From Rhizopus arrhizus (Eukaryota; Mucoromycota; Mucoromycetes; Mucorales; Rhizopodaceae): a stretch of DNA of 64,000 bases. The translations under genes and the position numbers were made by a program. Below are positions 9,791-21,275 of this stretch, piece after piece. The notes beneath the pieces are model-generated. The model was not told the origin of the DNA, did not search any database, and was given only the letters and a program-made list of their open reading frames with translations. Position 1 is the first letter of the stretch. Each line of letters starts with the position of its first letter. The stretch is taken from positions 186,001-250,000 of the forward strand of contig JAKZZE010000017.1 in NCBI GenBank assembly GCA_024220505.1. Direction: 5' to 3'.

Positions 9791-11561
9791 GCATATAAAT
9801 CAATCATCTTTTTTGGCAAACAAGAAGAGTCCTCTCCTAAATTATATAAAGCATCTCATTCACATATTCCTCCCTTTTTTGTCCGGTTATAGAGGACAAT
9901 TATATATCAACAAGAAAAATGGCTGGTTTATTTTCTTTTTTTTTTTTTTTTTATTTTATAATTGACATTCACCTCCCCCTTTTTTTTTATTCTATGTGAC
10001 ACTATGTAAATTTTCTATGAATTCATTTTTTTTATGATTAAAAATATACCAAAAATTTTATTTTATTTTCCTTGTTAATTGCGCGGATAGAATATTCTTA
10101 ATATACTTGGACTTAGCTCCGTTTAATATTGATGTCATTATTCTAATTAATGTAACACACATTGAATCATCACCCACATTCATCCCACTCACCACAATCA
10201 TTCTTATTGTGTCAACTGATCTTTATTTCTCTGTGTTTGTGTGGCTATTGTTAACACACCACATTTATTCTCCTCTCCCCTCCCTTTCTTATTCTCTCTC
10301 CACCCATGACATTGATTGTGACTGAATGACTGTTCATTATGTGATACAAACCGTTACCTCAATTAGTTGAATGAACCTATAAAAAAAATTTTTTTTTATA
10401 AAGAGATGATTCTATCTAAACAATAAAATAGGCTGATTGGTTTATATAACATTGGATCATCTTTTGAGTGAACGCCATATTCACTTTTAATTCTAATCTG
10501 ATCAATAATGAAATAAATTAAAAAGTCTGCTGTAAAAATGAATGATGCTCTTTGTGTAAGTGATAAAGACAAATGATATCATCAAGGATTTCTATTGAAT
10601 ACTCCTTTTCAATCGTAGTGAGATTACTGAAACTGAATGGCAATTAGAAGAAAGGATTGGTGTCATCAATAGAACATTGCATCAACCAATCAAGAAAAAA
10701 AAAAAAACAAATAAACAAAAGCTTTATTCTTCTTTATCATTTTCCTAAACATATTCTCACTCAATCAGTGATAAGCAAAACAGATCATTGTGTGGTAAAC
10801 TTAAGATGGTAAGATAATGATATTCACAATAGGGATAATCATCATCCAATAATCATCATACACTATTCATCTACAAAACAACTAACCGTGACTTGACTAG
10901 TAAGAGGATGATAACATTAGAAAATAAGAGCATAAATCACCCAAAGAATTAAAAAAGATGACCTCATTTGATAGAGACATTACTTGGTACGGTATTATTG
11001 ATCTATTTATTCACTAGAAGCATACAAAGTAGGGCCATGATTAAGACTTGGAACCAAGTCTATACATTTACTTTTCTTTTAGACTAAACCTTGCATTGTT
11101 TTGGTGTTGTACAAAGAACGATTCAGCAACTTGAGAATGTTCTCATCATGTTAACTTGGTTGGCATATCAAAGTTTATGTTTATGGAGCAAATGAGGTGT
11201 AACATTACAATTGCAGAAATTCGGTTTCTCTCTCAATTGTTTACGAGTAAAATCAGTGTGATCAGCAGCAAGCTACGATGCGTTATACAATTGAATAATT
11301 TATAAGCTATCCTGTTTTCATACGCAGGAGATATAAAGTGCGGCAGAAATTTGTTTCAAAAAAAAAATTGATGTTTCACCATTTGTGGGGGTTATCTAAT
11401 AATGGGACTAAAATACACTAATGTTTATTTGATAAAAAAAAAAAGGTTAAATTCAGCCATCTTCAATTGCTGCGCATATTGTTTTTTATTGAAAGAGAGC
11501 GTTCTATTAATAACCTAAACAATCATCACTTTCCGGAATGATTTCTTGCAACAAACTGTAA
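9791..11561. other. Gene-free stretch
   Basis: No gene found on either strand. Short open frames (for example 10107-10325) are low-complexity and lack splice context or recognisable motifs. Homopolymer A/T runs are frequent. The first few hundred bases probably include the 3' end of the mini-gene transcript. Confidence 0.4.
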
Positions 11562-11623
11562 TACACCTTTTGCTAAAGAGATGTTGCATATATGTTTATA
11601 TTCTCTCCAAGAAACACACAAGA
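11562..11623 (+). repeat. Left inverted repeat of the MITE-like element
   Basis: Pairs with 12259-12320 in inverted orientation with about two mismatches. Confidence 0.8.
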
Positions 11624-12258
11624 GCCTTGCATCTTGAGATTAAAACCAGTTTTTTTTTCTCAAAAACACATACATCACGCTTTTTATTATTAAGTTCACT
11701 AAACATTATTGTGTCTAGGCATATATACATGCTCTATACAAACTACCTACATTTACATATGCATCATAATATCTCACTGCATCTAAGACTACACATCAAC
11801 TGAACAAGGATCATACTTGATTGAAATAATAGTTTCATCACCTTCGTTTGATCAAGTATTTCATAAACAATTGAATATGGAATAAAACAGGATGTTGCAT
11901 GCTTAGCAGCAGAGCCGCCCTCTTTTGTAATAATCAAATAAACTTTTTAATATGCTCAGGTCTCATACGCTTTATAAACTAATTGCTGGTTCCTGTCGTC
12001 TTATTCAACTACAAATCGTCCTTTTTTGGTTTCGTTTCTCTGCTTTCACTTTGCTTTGCATCTCAGGAACAACCTCTTGATCTTTTGCTTTTTGAGGCAC
12101 CGTTCTGTCAGCCAATAAAACCAGTTTCTACATGGAAATACTAGATATTTATCGAGATCCATTTCATCAAGAACCTCTTGTGAACAAGATTCACTCATTG
12201 CTATCTTATTTGCTTGCATGTATCCTCACTTCATTTTACGTTTAAATGTAGATCAACA

Positions 12259-12320
12259 TCTTGTGTGTTTCTTGGAGAGAACATAAACATATATGCGACA
12301 TCTCTTTAGCAAAAGGTGTA
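12259..12320 (-). repeat. Right inverted repeat of the MITE-like element
   Basis: Reverse complement of 11562-11623 with about two mismatches. Confidence 0.8.
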
Positions 12321-12879
12321 TTTCCTCCCCTCAATCAAAAAGGAAATTACATTACATGAAAATTATTTTAAACAATCAAGCAAAAGAATGAATGCATATA
12401 CTCTAAAGCACGTCAAGTCATTGATCAATCATTGTTGCACTTTCAAGTTGAAAAAAAAATTTCAAGAAAATAAAATGAGACGTGTCTAACGATGAAGTTT
12501 ACAAATAATTTGTATATTTAAATGATGGGTCGTTCCCAATTGCATTGGCCGCATCATTTATTAACTAATGTATGCAATCAAACATTTTATACTGTAAACA
12601 GAATGATGTGATTTTTAATCTGAAAATATGCCTTCTTTTGCTTTTGGTGCCCAAAGTGACACTGCAAAAGAAGGTTGTGTTCAAAAGTCATTCCAAGACC
12701 CTCGTCTATCCACTCTTTATTTAAACCATTGTTCCTACTAGAACTTTCCACTGTTTATATTATACGCTATCAAACGTACAACAACTGATCTTTGGAGTGA
12801 AATTAAAAGGGCGGTACAAAAAAAAAAAAAAACTAGGCGCGCTACCGTTTTGATTTTGTTTTTACTCCTTTTACAATCA
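12321..12879. other. Upstream region of CGI121
   Basis: Non-coding. It contains A-runs near 12820 and the probable promoter of CGI121. No specific site could be supported. Confidence 0.4.
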
Positions 12880-13609
12880 ATGGAATCTTTTGCTTTAGAG
12901 TTGTTTCCTAATCATGGACAGGTTCATATGGCCTTGTTTGAGAATGTTACAAATGCTTCAGAATTAAAGCATAGATTAATAAATCAAGACACTGCTTTGA
13001 CATGTGCATTGATTGATGCTTCTTTTGTAAGTATAATCTTGAAACGCATTTAGTTGTGGTTCATTACATCATTGAATAGGTCATTGACAGATTTCATGCT
13101 TTGTTGGCAACAAATCGAGCTGTTCATGAAGAACAATCTCAAAAATTAAAGACATACAATCTTTATTCACAAATCATTTTCAATTTTTCTCCAAATACAA
13201 ACGTAAAAAAAAAAAAAGTGAAATATAAATTATAAACACAACTTGTATATTAGATTGCAAAATCATTTCAGCAGTTTGGCATAAAAGAGAACACAACTAG
13301 CGTTGTTGCTATTAAAGTAGGAGATTCGGCTGATGAGGTATACAAAAAAAAAAGCAATGGTGTTGCTTAATAGCAAAGCTAATCCTTAAAAAAGGCAGAA
13401 TCTTTTATGAAGAACTGTATCAAAGGCAATTTGGTTTCATTAGATCAATTATCTGTTATCAGAGACTTGAAATCAATTAAAAATGTAAGAAGCGAATTGT
13501 TTAAAAGAAATCAAACTTATTTCTTTAGGCTTATCAAATTGAGGAAAAAGAAGATGTTGAAAGAGTAAAGTCGATTGTTGCAGGCGCAATTGCTTTAAAA
13601 GGTCACTAA
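12880..13609 (+). CDS. CGI121: EKC/KEOPS complex subunit CGI121 (TPRKB family)
   Basis: Five exons (12880-13026, 13080-13202, 13254-13337, 13395-13484, 13529-13609) join in frame to 174 residues, the usual length of Cgi121/TPRKB. Family hallmarks are the N-terminal LFPNHGQVHMALFENVTNA, the central ALIDASFVIDRFHALLATNRA and the C-terminal IVAGAIALKG. The protein binds Bud32 in the KEOPS complex that makes the t6A37 modification of tRNAs. The intron before exon 4 has a purine-rich acceptor (AAAAAAG), but no other junction keeps the frame. It lies 103 bp upstream of SF3A1 on the same strand. Confidence 0.93.
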
Positions 13610-13712
13610 CAAGATCGGAATTTGAAGTCATGATTGATAGAGAAAAAAAATAAAATAAAATAAAAATTTGACGACATGTCGTTATTTTCTTTTTCTTTAT
13701 AAAGTTTTTAAC

Positions 13713-13810
13713 ATGATGGAAGTAGATCAAGTTAATCTTAATGGAATTTCTGGTGATAGTCAACCTATCACTGGTATTATTTATCCACCTCAAAATGTTC
13801 GAAGTAAGCT

Positions 13811-13845
<35 letters not shown>

Positions 13846-16047
13846 AAACTAAACATAATCTCATTCAATTGTAAAAAGCAATGATTGACAAAGCTGCTGC
13901 ACACCTTGCAACAAAACCACCCGAATTAGCAAAACATATTCTTGAAAATGATAAAGAAGGGAAATTTAGCTTTTTAAAAGAAGGAGATCCTTACCACGCA
14001 TATTATCTCTTTAAGTTTAATGAATCAAAAGAAGGAAAAAGTAAATTTGATTTTGAAAAGCTAAAATACGCCTTTACTAAAATTATTTATAAAGCACCTC
14101 AGATGAGCGAACAAGTGGGTGAGCAAACGGTTCATATGCACGAAGAACAAAAAGTAGACCTTGCACCAAAAAAGCCTGAAGAGTTTTTATTTTCTGCGCC
14201 ATTACCTGCCATGTCTGCGCAAGATCTGTAAGCATATTCAAAATGATAAAAGGAAGAAAAAAAAAAAACTTATTTCAATTGTTTTATTAGTGATATCATT
14301 AAATTAACAGCACAGTTTGCAGCTCGAAACGGTCTAGGATTCATTGGACAATTGATGAAACGCGAGTCTAGAAACTATCAATTTGACTTTTTACATTCTA
14401 ATCACAGTTTATTTCCATATTTTACTCAACTTATTGAACAATATACTAAAGTACTTAAACCATCAAACGATATTTTGGGTCGCTTACACGCCAATCAAGC
14501 TGACAAATACCATATTTTAGACAGAGTGAAAGAACGTGTCGAATATGTTGCATGGCAAGAAGCTGAAAAGAAGAAGAAGAGTGATGAAGATGAGAAAGAG
14601 AGAAGTAAACAGTTTACAGAAACACACTCAAATATGTTCTAACTTGTTCTTTCTAGTTGCATATGCAAGTATTGACTGGCATGATTTTGTCGTGGTTGAA
14701 ACTGTCGAGTTTACAGATGCTGATGAACATGCAGATTTACCACCACCTATGAGTCTTGCCGAATTAGAAAGTATGTCTTTAGCTCAAAAACGAATGGCAG
14801 CCATGCCAGAGCCCACGAAGGAAGAGACGGTTTCAGCAGAAGAAATGAAGGTAGATATGGACATGGACGATGTTGATATGGAAGCATCAGATGATGAGAT
14901 GGCTGAACAACCTCCAGCTCCTGCTTCTGTTATTGTACCCAAGATTCCAGAAGTCAGTGGACCTATCAAGATTCGTACAGATTATAAACCAAAATTGATG
15001 GGGGCTGCTACCAACAAAGCCACTGTCCCCATGCAAACTTGTCCTCGTTGTGGTGAAACTATTCCAGTGAGTGAAATGGACGAGCACATGCGTATTGAAT
15101 TGCTTGATCCCAAGTGGAAAGAACAAAAGATGGCCATGGAAGCAAAGCATAAGGACAGTAATTTGTTACATGGCACAGATGTTGCAAAGAACTTGAAGAA
15201 CTTTTCCGGACTGCGTCCAGATATTTTTGATGCTGACGAATCTGAAACCCTCAGAAAGTTTAAGCAACAAGAAGAAGAAGCAAAGAAGAAGGATAAGATC
15301 ATTTGGGATGGTCATACAGCTACCATGACATTAGCTAATCAAAGAGCTCAAAAATCAAGCATCGAGGAACAAATTGCTCAAATGCATAGAGGAATTAAGG
15401 CCCCTACGTAAGTTAAAGTCAATTTATTGCTGCTATTATCTAAATTGTTTCAACTTTAGAGACACCATTGGCCCTCAAATTCCTGGTCAGGCTTACCCAT
15501 CTGCTTATCCTCAGCCTCCTATGTACTATCCTAACCGAACACTCGTCAATCAGGTTCCTGGAATGTATAACCCAGGTATGCCAGGTATGCCTATGCCACA
15601 ACCACCTGTTGGCCCTCCTCCTATGCCTATGACACCTGCTGTACGTAAAGCAGATGAGCTAGGTCCTGGTGCAGAAAAGAAACCACGTACGGAAGAACCT
15701 GAGTGGCCATTAACCGATCCAGTAAGCATTTTGTATATGATTAGTAATTTGAGTAAAAACTTACAATATAAATTTAGAATGCTATCACTCTTACTATTCA
15801 AACACCTTCTTTACCAGATAAGCCTGAATGGAATCTTACAGGTGCACCTATCTCTATCACCGGTTTATTACCCAATACACTTATATCTACGTTAAAGGAT
15901 CGTATCGCGTCACAATTGGGCATGCCTGCTGGTAAACAAAAGTTGTCTACTATGGGAGCTGGTACAGTATTAAACAATAGTAAAACTTTGGCCTTTTATG
16001 GTATCATGAACGGGGCCGCTTTAGTTCTTGAAGTAAGAAAGCGATAG
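13713..16047 (+). CDS. SF3A1: Splicing factor 3A subunit 1 (SF3A1 / Prp21)
   Basis: Six exons (13713-13803, 13879-14227, 14291-14604, 14657-15407, 15460-15721, 15778-16047) give 678 residues. Two SURP modules are seen: one starting MIDKAAAHLA in exon 2, one with KLTAQFAARNGLGFI in exon 3. Further on are YASIDWHDFVVVETVEF, a CPRCGETIP zinc-like site, a Pro/Gly/Met-rich segment and a C-terminal ubiquitin-like domain (LPDKPEW to LEVRKR). SF3A1 is a core part of the U2 snRNP. Intron 1 carries a T26/A10 tract. The start is the first of two tandem ATGs at 13713, where family similarity begins. Confidence 0.95.
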
Positions 16048-16178
16048 AAATAAAACCCAATTTTTTTCTTTGTCTTTTTTTTTTCCCTTCAACTTTTTTT
16101 TTTTTCCGTTTTTTCTTGTTTGTCATTCTGTCAAATACATTATCATTGAAATCTTTTAGACAATTAACAAAAAGTGCC

Positions 16179-17336
16179 ATGAATGTGTTAATTTATAACG
16201 GCAATGGAACTTCTCCTAATTCTGTCAAACAAACTTACAACATACTCAAGTCTTTATTAGGACATGCTTACGATGTTATGAAAGTAGATGCCACAACACT
16301 TAAAAATGAGCCCTGGGAGGAATCATGTTCACTGCTTGTCATTCCCGGTGGACGTGACACGCCCTACTGTGAGGACTTGAAGAATGAAGCGAATGACAAG
16401 ATCAGACAGTATGTAAAGCAAGGTGGAAGTTATTTAGGTCTTTGTGCAGGTGCTTACTATGCCTCGCACGAAATTGAGTTTGAAAAGAATACAGCGATGG
16501 AAATCACGGGCAGTAGGCCCCTGGGGTTTTTTCCTGGACTTTGTCGAGGTACGGTCTATCCAGGATTTGTGTACAACAGTGAAAAAGGTGCTTGTTCAGC
16601 CTCGGTTACGTATGGTGAAGAGACCATAAAGATATATTACAATGGCGGAGGCTATTTTGTGGATGCAGAGAAAGTCGGCCAAGTGATTTGTCGGTATCAA
16701 GATACATCTGAAGCCGCTGGTGTTCTCTGTCGCGTGGGTCAAGGTTCGGCCCTCTTGTTTGGTGTGCACCCAGAATACGATATTCGTTTAGTTGATCTGT
16801 CGGATCATCCAGAAAAGGAGCAGATCATGCAGGAATTAACAGAATCCTTGCCGCAGACTCGCAAGCTTCTCTCTGACTCCCTTGTGAAATTGGGCTTGAA
16901 GGTTGAGGTGGATTCATCATCTGGTGTTCCAGCACTGACACCTATTTACTTATCGGCTGTAAAAAAGGAGCTGGTGACGGCCATCAAGGCAAAGATGCTG
17001 CAAGAAGCAAACAGTGATTTTGTTTTGGAAGACTCTAATGACCGATTCTTGATTACTTCCTTAGAAACCTACTTGGAGAATGATATCACAGCCTCTTTGA
17101 AAGGACTTTCGGTAGACAAACCGTTTCTGAAAATTCTTTATCCTGATGTCGAGACCAAGGACGAAGGAGAACCCGTGTTCCCGAATAAATCGTATACACC
17201 TTATTTTAATCTCGCAAAGTATTATGGATCACTTTTAGAAAGAAGAAAGTCGGAATGGGGAGGTGGTGCTTGGTATCGTATTGGTAATGCTATGTTATAT
17301 TCAGAAGTCATCACAAGCACACAAACTGTTTTGGAC

Positions 17337-17372
<36 letters not shown>

Positions 17373-18249
17373 CAAAAGTGGCTCATTTTTTTTATATTAG
17401 AAATTATAATTTTGCACAAACTTTGCCCAATGGTCTTGTATGTTTAGCTACAAATCAAATAGCAGGAAGAGGCAAGTGACATACATATGATTTATATCCA
17501 TTGTTCCTCATTTTCTTTTTTTTTTAGGGAGAGGAAAGAACTCTTGGGTATCACAGGCGGGTGCATTACAATTTAGTTTTATCGTACGACACAGTTTAGA
17601 ATATACCAAGGCACCTGTGGTATTTATTCAATATTTGATCGCATTGGCTATCGTCGAGAGCATTCGAACACGTAAAGGTTACGAGAATGTACCTCTTAGA
17701 CTTAAATGGCCTAATGATATCTATGCTGATACACAAGAAGGGCTCAAGAAAGTAGGCGGGTTGCTCGTCAACTCAAACTTTGTTCGTGACGAATTCTTAC
17801 TTGTGATTGGGTGTGGCATTAACTTGAATAATCCTCAACCGACTGTGTCCATCAACGATGTCATTCAGGCACATGATCCCAAATTAGCAAGACTTGGGCC
17901 TGAGGAAGTACTTGCTCATGCTTTGGTTACATTTGAAAAGTTTTATATGGAGTTTTGTGAAAATGGAATGGGGAAATGGTTCCTTGACAGATACTATAGT
18001 CGATGGCTTCACAGGTAAGAAGAACTGTGTTTTTTGTTGATAGAAAATGAACATTTTATTTTTATGTACAGTGATAAGGTAGTTACTTTGACTACGCATA
18101 ACAATGAAAAAGCCAGAATTACTGGTATTACAAGTGATTATGGTATGCTTGAAGCTGTGGGTGTCGATGATTATAGAAAACGATATACGCTTCAACCAGA
18201 TGGCAATAGTTTTGATATGTTGAAGGGCTTGATTGTAAAGAAACAATAG
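16179..18249 (+). CDS. BPL1: Biotin--protein ligase
   Basis: Four exons (16179-17338, 17401-17471, 17528-18014, 18072-18249) give 631 residues with the layout of yeast Bpl1. An N-terminal glutamine-amidotransferase-like half (VIPGGRDTPYC, YLGLCAGAYYAS, GGGYF) precedes a catalytic half with the biotinyl-AMP loop GRGRGKNSWVS, then LKWPNDIY and KVGGLLV. The C-terminal domain follows. The GRGRGKN loop is assembled across intron 2, which needs a GC-AG donor (GCAAGT at 17472). Intron 1 begins GT followed by 28 A. The enzyme charges acetyl-CoA and pyruvate carboxylases with biotin. It lies 131 bp downstream of SF3A1. Confidence 0.94.
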
Positions 18250-18335
18250 AAATCGGCATTTTAAAATAAAAGAATGAAGGGGACTCAATACCGCATGTCA
18301 AATTCTGTTTTTTTTTCTTCTTTACTTTATAAACC

Positions 18336-19999
18336 ATGTCTACTGAAAATACTATCATGCCACCTCATCCTGGTCTTGACAATCTAACTAACCTTGATGA
18401 ATTAAAACATCTTTGTCCAGCCTTTTCAAAAGGTTGTCCTTATGCTAAACTTGAAGAAGTCGATTCACTTGCTGTTAGTCGGGGAGAAGTCTCTCGCTGG
18501 TAAGCAACTCAATGGAATATAAATTTGGTTTTACTAATTTTACCTTAGCCCTGCTTTCAAAGAAGGTTTTATAGAGACATTACGACCATTTATCTAGCTT
18601 ATTAATCAATAGTTAGGATGTCCTTTTTCAAACAAATCGAATCAAGAGATTGCTGCCTTGATGGCTGACATTCCAAAAGATCATCCTACTTTAAATATGG
18701 CAGGTAGATCAACTTGTTAATTTGCTAAGGAAAAACTAAGAGTATTGTTTTTATGTAGAACTTCCTTCTTGTGAAGAAGGTGTTATACTCGTCAAGTCAT
18801 TAAATGAATTTTTCTTGAGATCGCAACTCAACCTGATTATTAATTCTGAGCAGCAAAAGGAGCCAGAACCAGAAGTACTTGAAAATCCTGAATTAGCCTC
18901 TGCTATGCGTGAAGGAACCAAAGTTATCCACAGAGCTGCTGAAACTAGTATTTTTACAAAGTAAATATACAATAGTAATTGATATTATCATGTCTCATGC
19001 CAAATTTGTAGACGCTTCCTTAAGGGAGAAATCAATACAGATGAATATGGTCGTTATATTAACTCTCTTTATTTTGTTTATCGGTAAAATAATTCCATGT
19101 TTTACTTTACGCTTTATGTTGACGATGAATAGCTACATGGAAGCATTGCTTGAAGAGCACAAGGACCATCCAAGTGTGAACCTCATTTATTTCCCCAACG
19201 AATTGAACAGAAAGGAGACCCTTGAAAGGGGTAAAAATAGTTGTATATGTGCTTAGTGCTCTCTCTTACTCTCTTCTTTTTAGATTTGGCCTTCTTTTAT
19301 GGTGAAGATCGTGTGGCATCATTAACTGATCCTGAAACAATGACGCCCGCAGTGAAAGGCTATGTAGAGGCAATGAGGGATGCATGCAAGATAAATCCTG
19401 CACTTTTAGTTGCTCATAGTTATTCAAGATATCTTGGTGACTTGAGTGGTAAATGTTCTAAAAGGTGTTTTGTTTTCATACATCTAATTGATTTCCATGC
19501 ATATAGGTGGTCAGATTCTTGCTAAACGTTTAAAAAAACACATTTTAAAGTATGAAGAAAATGACAGTTCATGGGATTCTACTGAAGGATTGAACTTTTA
19601 TTACTTTAATCATTTGGGAAATCAAACCGAATTCAAAAACTTTTATCGCGAACGTCTTAATGCTGCTAAAGTAGATGCAAAGACTAGAGGTAATGTAATA
19701 AACTTTTCTGAAGTGTATGTGTACATTTACAATTCTTTATGATAGAACTCATTGTTGCTGAAGCTGTAAAATCATTTGAATTGAATATTGCATTATTTGA
19801 TGAAATCCAAGAGCTTTCTGATGCAGGAAAACTTATTGCTACATCATTTAAACCTGGACAACACCAACAAGAACAATCATTTGTTAATGTAGAACAAGCA
19901 AAGTCCAGTAATAAGAGCTATTTGAAATGGATCACAGTTGCTGTTGCTGGTGTAGCTGTTGGCGTCACTGTCTATCAACGATATTATAAGCAAAATTAA
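18336..19999 (+). CDS. HMX1: Heme oxygenase, tail-anchored, with duplicated Cys-Pro N-terminal motifs
   Basis: Nine exons (18336-18499, 18549-18565, 18617-18703, 18759-18960, 19012-19083, 19133-19230, 19284-19448, 19507-19689, 19746-19999) make 413 residues. The oxygenase core has the proximal heme His (EGTKVIHRAAE) and the distal-helix signature SRYLGDLSGGQ. A C-terminal hydrophobic helix (WITVAVAGVAVGVTVY) and basic tail suggest ER membrane anchoring. Ahead of the core lie two copies of a CPAFxxGCP(F/Y) motif, resembling Cys-Pro heme-regulatory motifs. The second copy is spliced through a 17-nt exon. It degrades heme to biliverdin, iron and CO. It converges on the minus-strand gene at 20025 with 25 bp between stops. 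Confidence 0.93.
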
Positions 20000-20024
20000 C
20001 TTTTATTTGATGAAATAAAAATCT

Positions 20025-20694
20025 TTAAAGTAATTTTTGTTGTATTCCAAAATACCAATAAAATCCAACAACTAAAAGAGATAATGTGGCAGGTAAAAGA
20101 TCTAACTGAACGATCAAGTAAATCCACACAGTAGCCAATCCTGGCGCACGCATCATTTGACCTAGGGAAGGTGTGTGCTTTATAGTATACATTAAAATGA
20201 ACCTGCAAAAACAGCAATGACGGACATGCTTGCTTGCGTTAATCTTTCTGATCGGTATCTGCTTGTTAAATAAATAAACGGTACAAGAGCTATACAATCT
20301 ATTAGCAAGCAATCTCTCCTTTAGTTTGATCAGACAAATTACCTGGAGCTGATTTAATAGCTTTGAGAGCCATGCCGGTATAGCTCCAATTTTCAAAATA
20401 CTGTACCTTGACCACGACGTCGAATGTAGCTAATAAAATAGCGAATGGGATACTCAGAAAAATAGCCATATAAATATGTTCTGCTGTTGTAGCCGGCTCT
20501 TGCTTTTGCTGCTTTAGTTCCTCTTCTCGTTTTTTCACCTTTTGTAATAATCCTGTTTGGTTTAATAATCTCATCTTTTCTTCTTCAGGGATATTATCAT
20601 TATTTGAAGGTATTTTGTTGACGAGTGGTTCCTTATTTATCTTTGTTTTTTTATCGAATTGAGATGGTTTGATCCCTTTTGTCTTGGGCGACAT
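20025..20694 (-). CDS. Fungal DUF7719-like membrane protein
   Basis: Three exons (20343-20694, 20203-20298, 20025-20161) keep frame through two ~45-bp introns, giving 194 residues. The N-terminus is basic and Lys/Gln-rich with a predicted coiled segment (LLQKVKKREEELKQQKQE). Membrane helices follow around HIYMAIFLSIPFAILLATFDVVV, in exon 2, and TVWIYLIVQLDLLPATLSLLVVGF. The TAEHIYMAIFLSIPF/TFDVVV pattern recalls the uncharacterised fungal family DUF7719. The function is unknown. It is convergent with the heme oxygenase and divergent from BFR2. Confidence 0.75.
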
Positions 20695-21275
20695 AGTTGA
20701 TTGAATATTATTATTTTGTAAAAAAAGGGGAAGAAATTAATTTTTACTCCTGTCCTTTATATGACAGAGAATTTACTAAACTTGTATGGTATTTGCACCC
20801 CAAGTAACCCCTCTAACGCAGTCTTACAACTTTGAATAGAATATATCGACGTATCATACATGATTTTACTGTACTTTCATGCTTCTAAATATTTTGGCTT
20901 CTGAGACTAAAACTATGAGTCTAATAAGACGTTGACATTCATGACTTTATTTATTTGCATTTTACGATTATAACCAATAAAAAGAGAGAAAACCAAGCAC
21001 AGGCTCATTGGCTGCGATATTCTAATTGAAAGCAGTGTCATCATATAACTGAATTCTATATTGTATTTAATAGTACGTACAATACTATGTTTTGACTTTT
21101 ACCTTTAGTGCTCAGCTCAATCACTAAAACTCAAGACTACGATCGAATAAAAAGAGCTTAGGCAGGAAATGAATATTCCTTATTACTGTCAAGTACAAAG
21201 TCACAGCTTAAGCCACCGAAAGGAGCTATAGTAACATTTTATTTCTGCAAAGACATTTTTTTTTCTTTAATAGAC
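20695..21275. other. Divergent promoter between the DUF7719-like gene and BFR2
   Basis: Non-coding, 581 bp. It contains an inverted CCAAT box (ATTGG near 21008) and a T-rich run just before the BFR2 start. No other site is supported. Confidence 0.45.

Larger units (their letters stand above)
11562..12320. mobile_element. Candidate MITE-like element with 62-bp terminal inverted repeats
   Basis: Bases 11562-11623 match the reverse complement of 12259-12320 at about 60 of 62 positions. Reading inward, the ends are TA-CACCTTTTGC... and ...GCAAAAGGTG-TA. A TA dinucleotide therefore sits at each outer edge, like the target duplication of Tc1/mariner-type elements. The 635-bp interior shows no transposase. 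Similarity stops sharply at both sides. A non-autonomous DNA transposon is the simplest reading. Confidence 0.65.

Noticed and set aside
10107..10325. 72-codon plus-strand frame
   Set aside because: Low-complexity Ile/Leu/Ser/Pro composition, no splice context, no recognisable domain.
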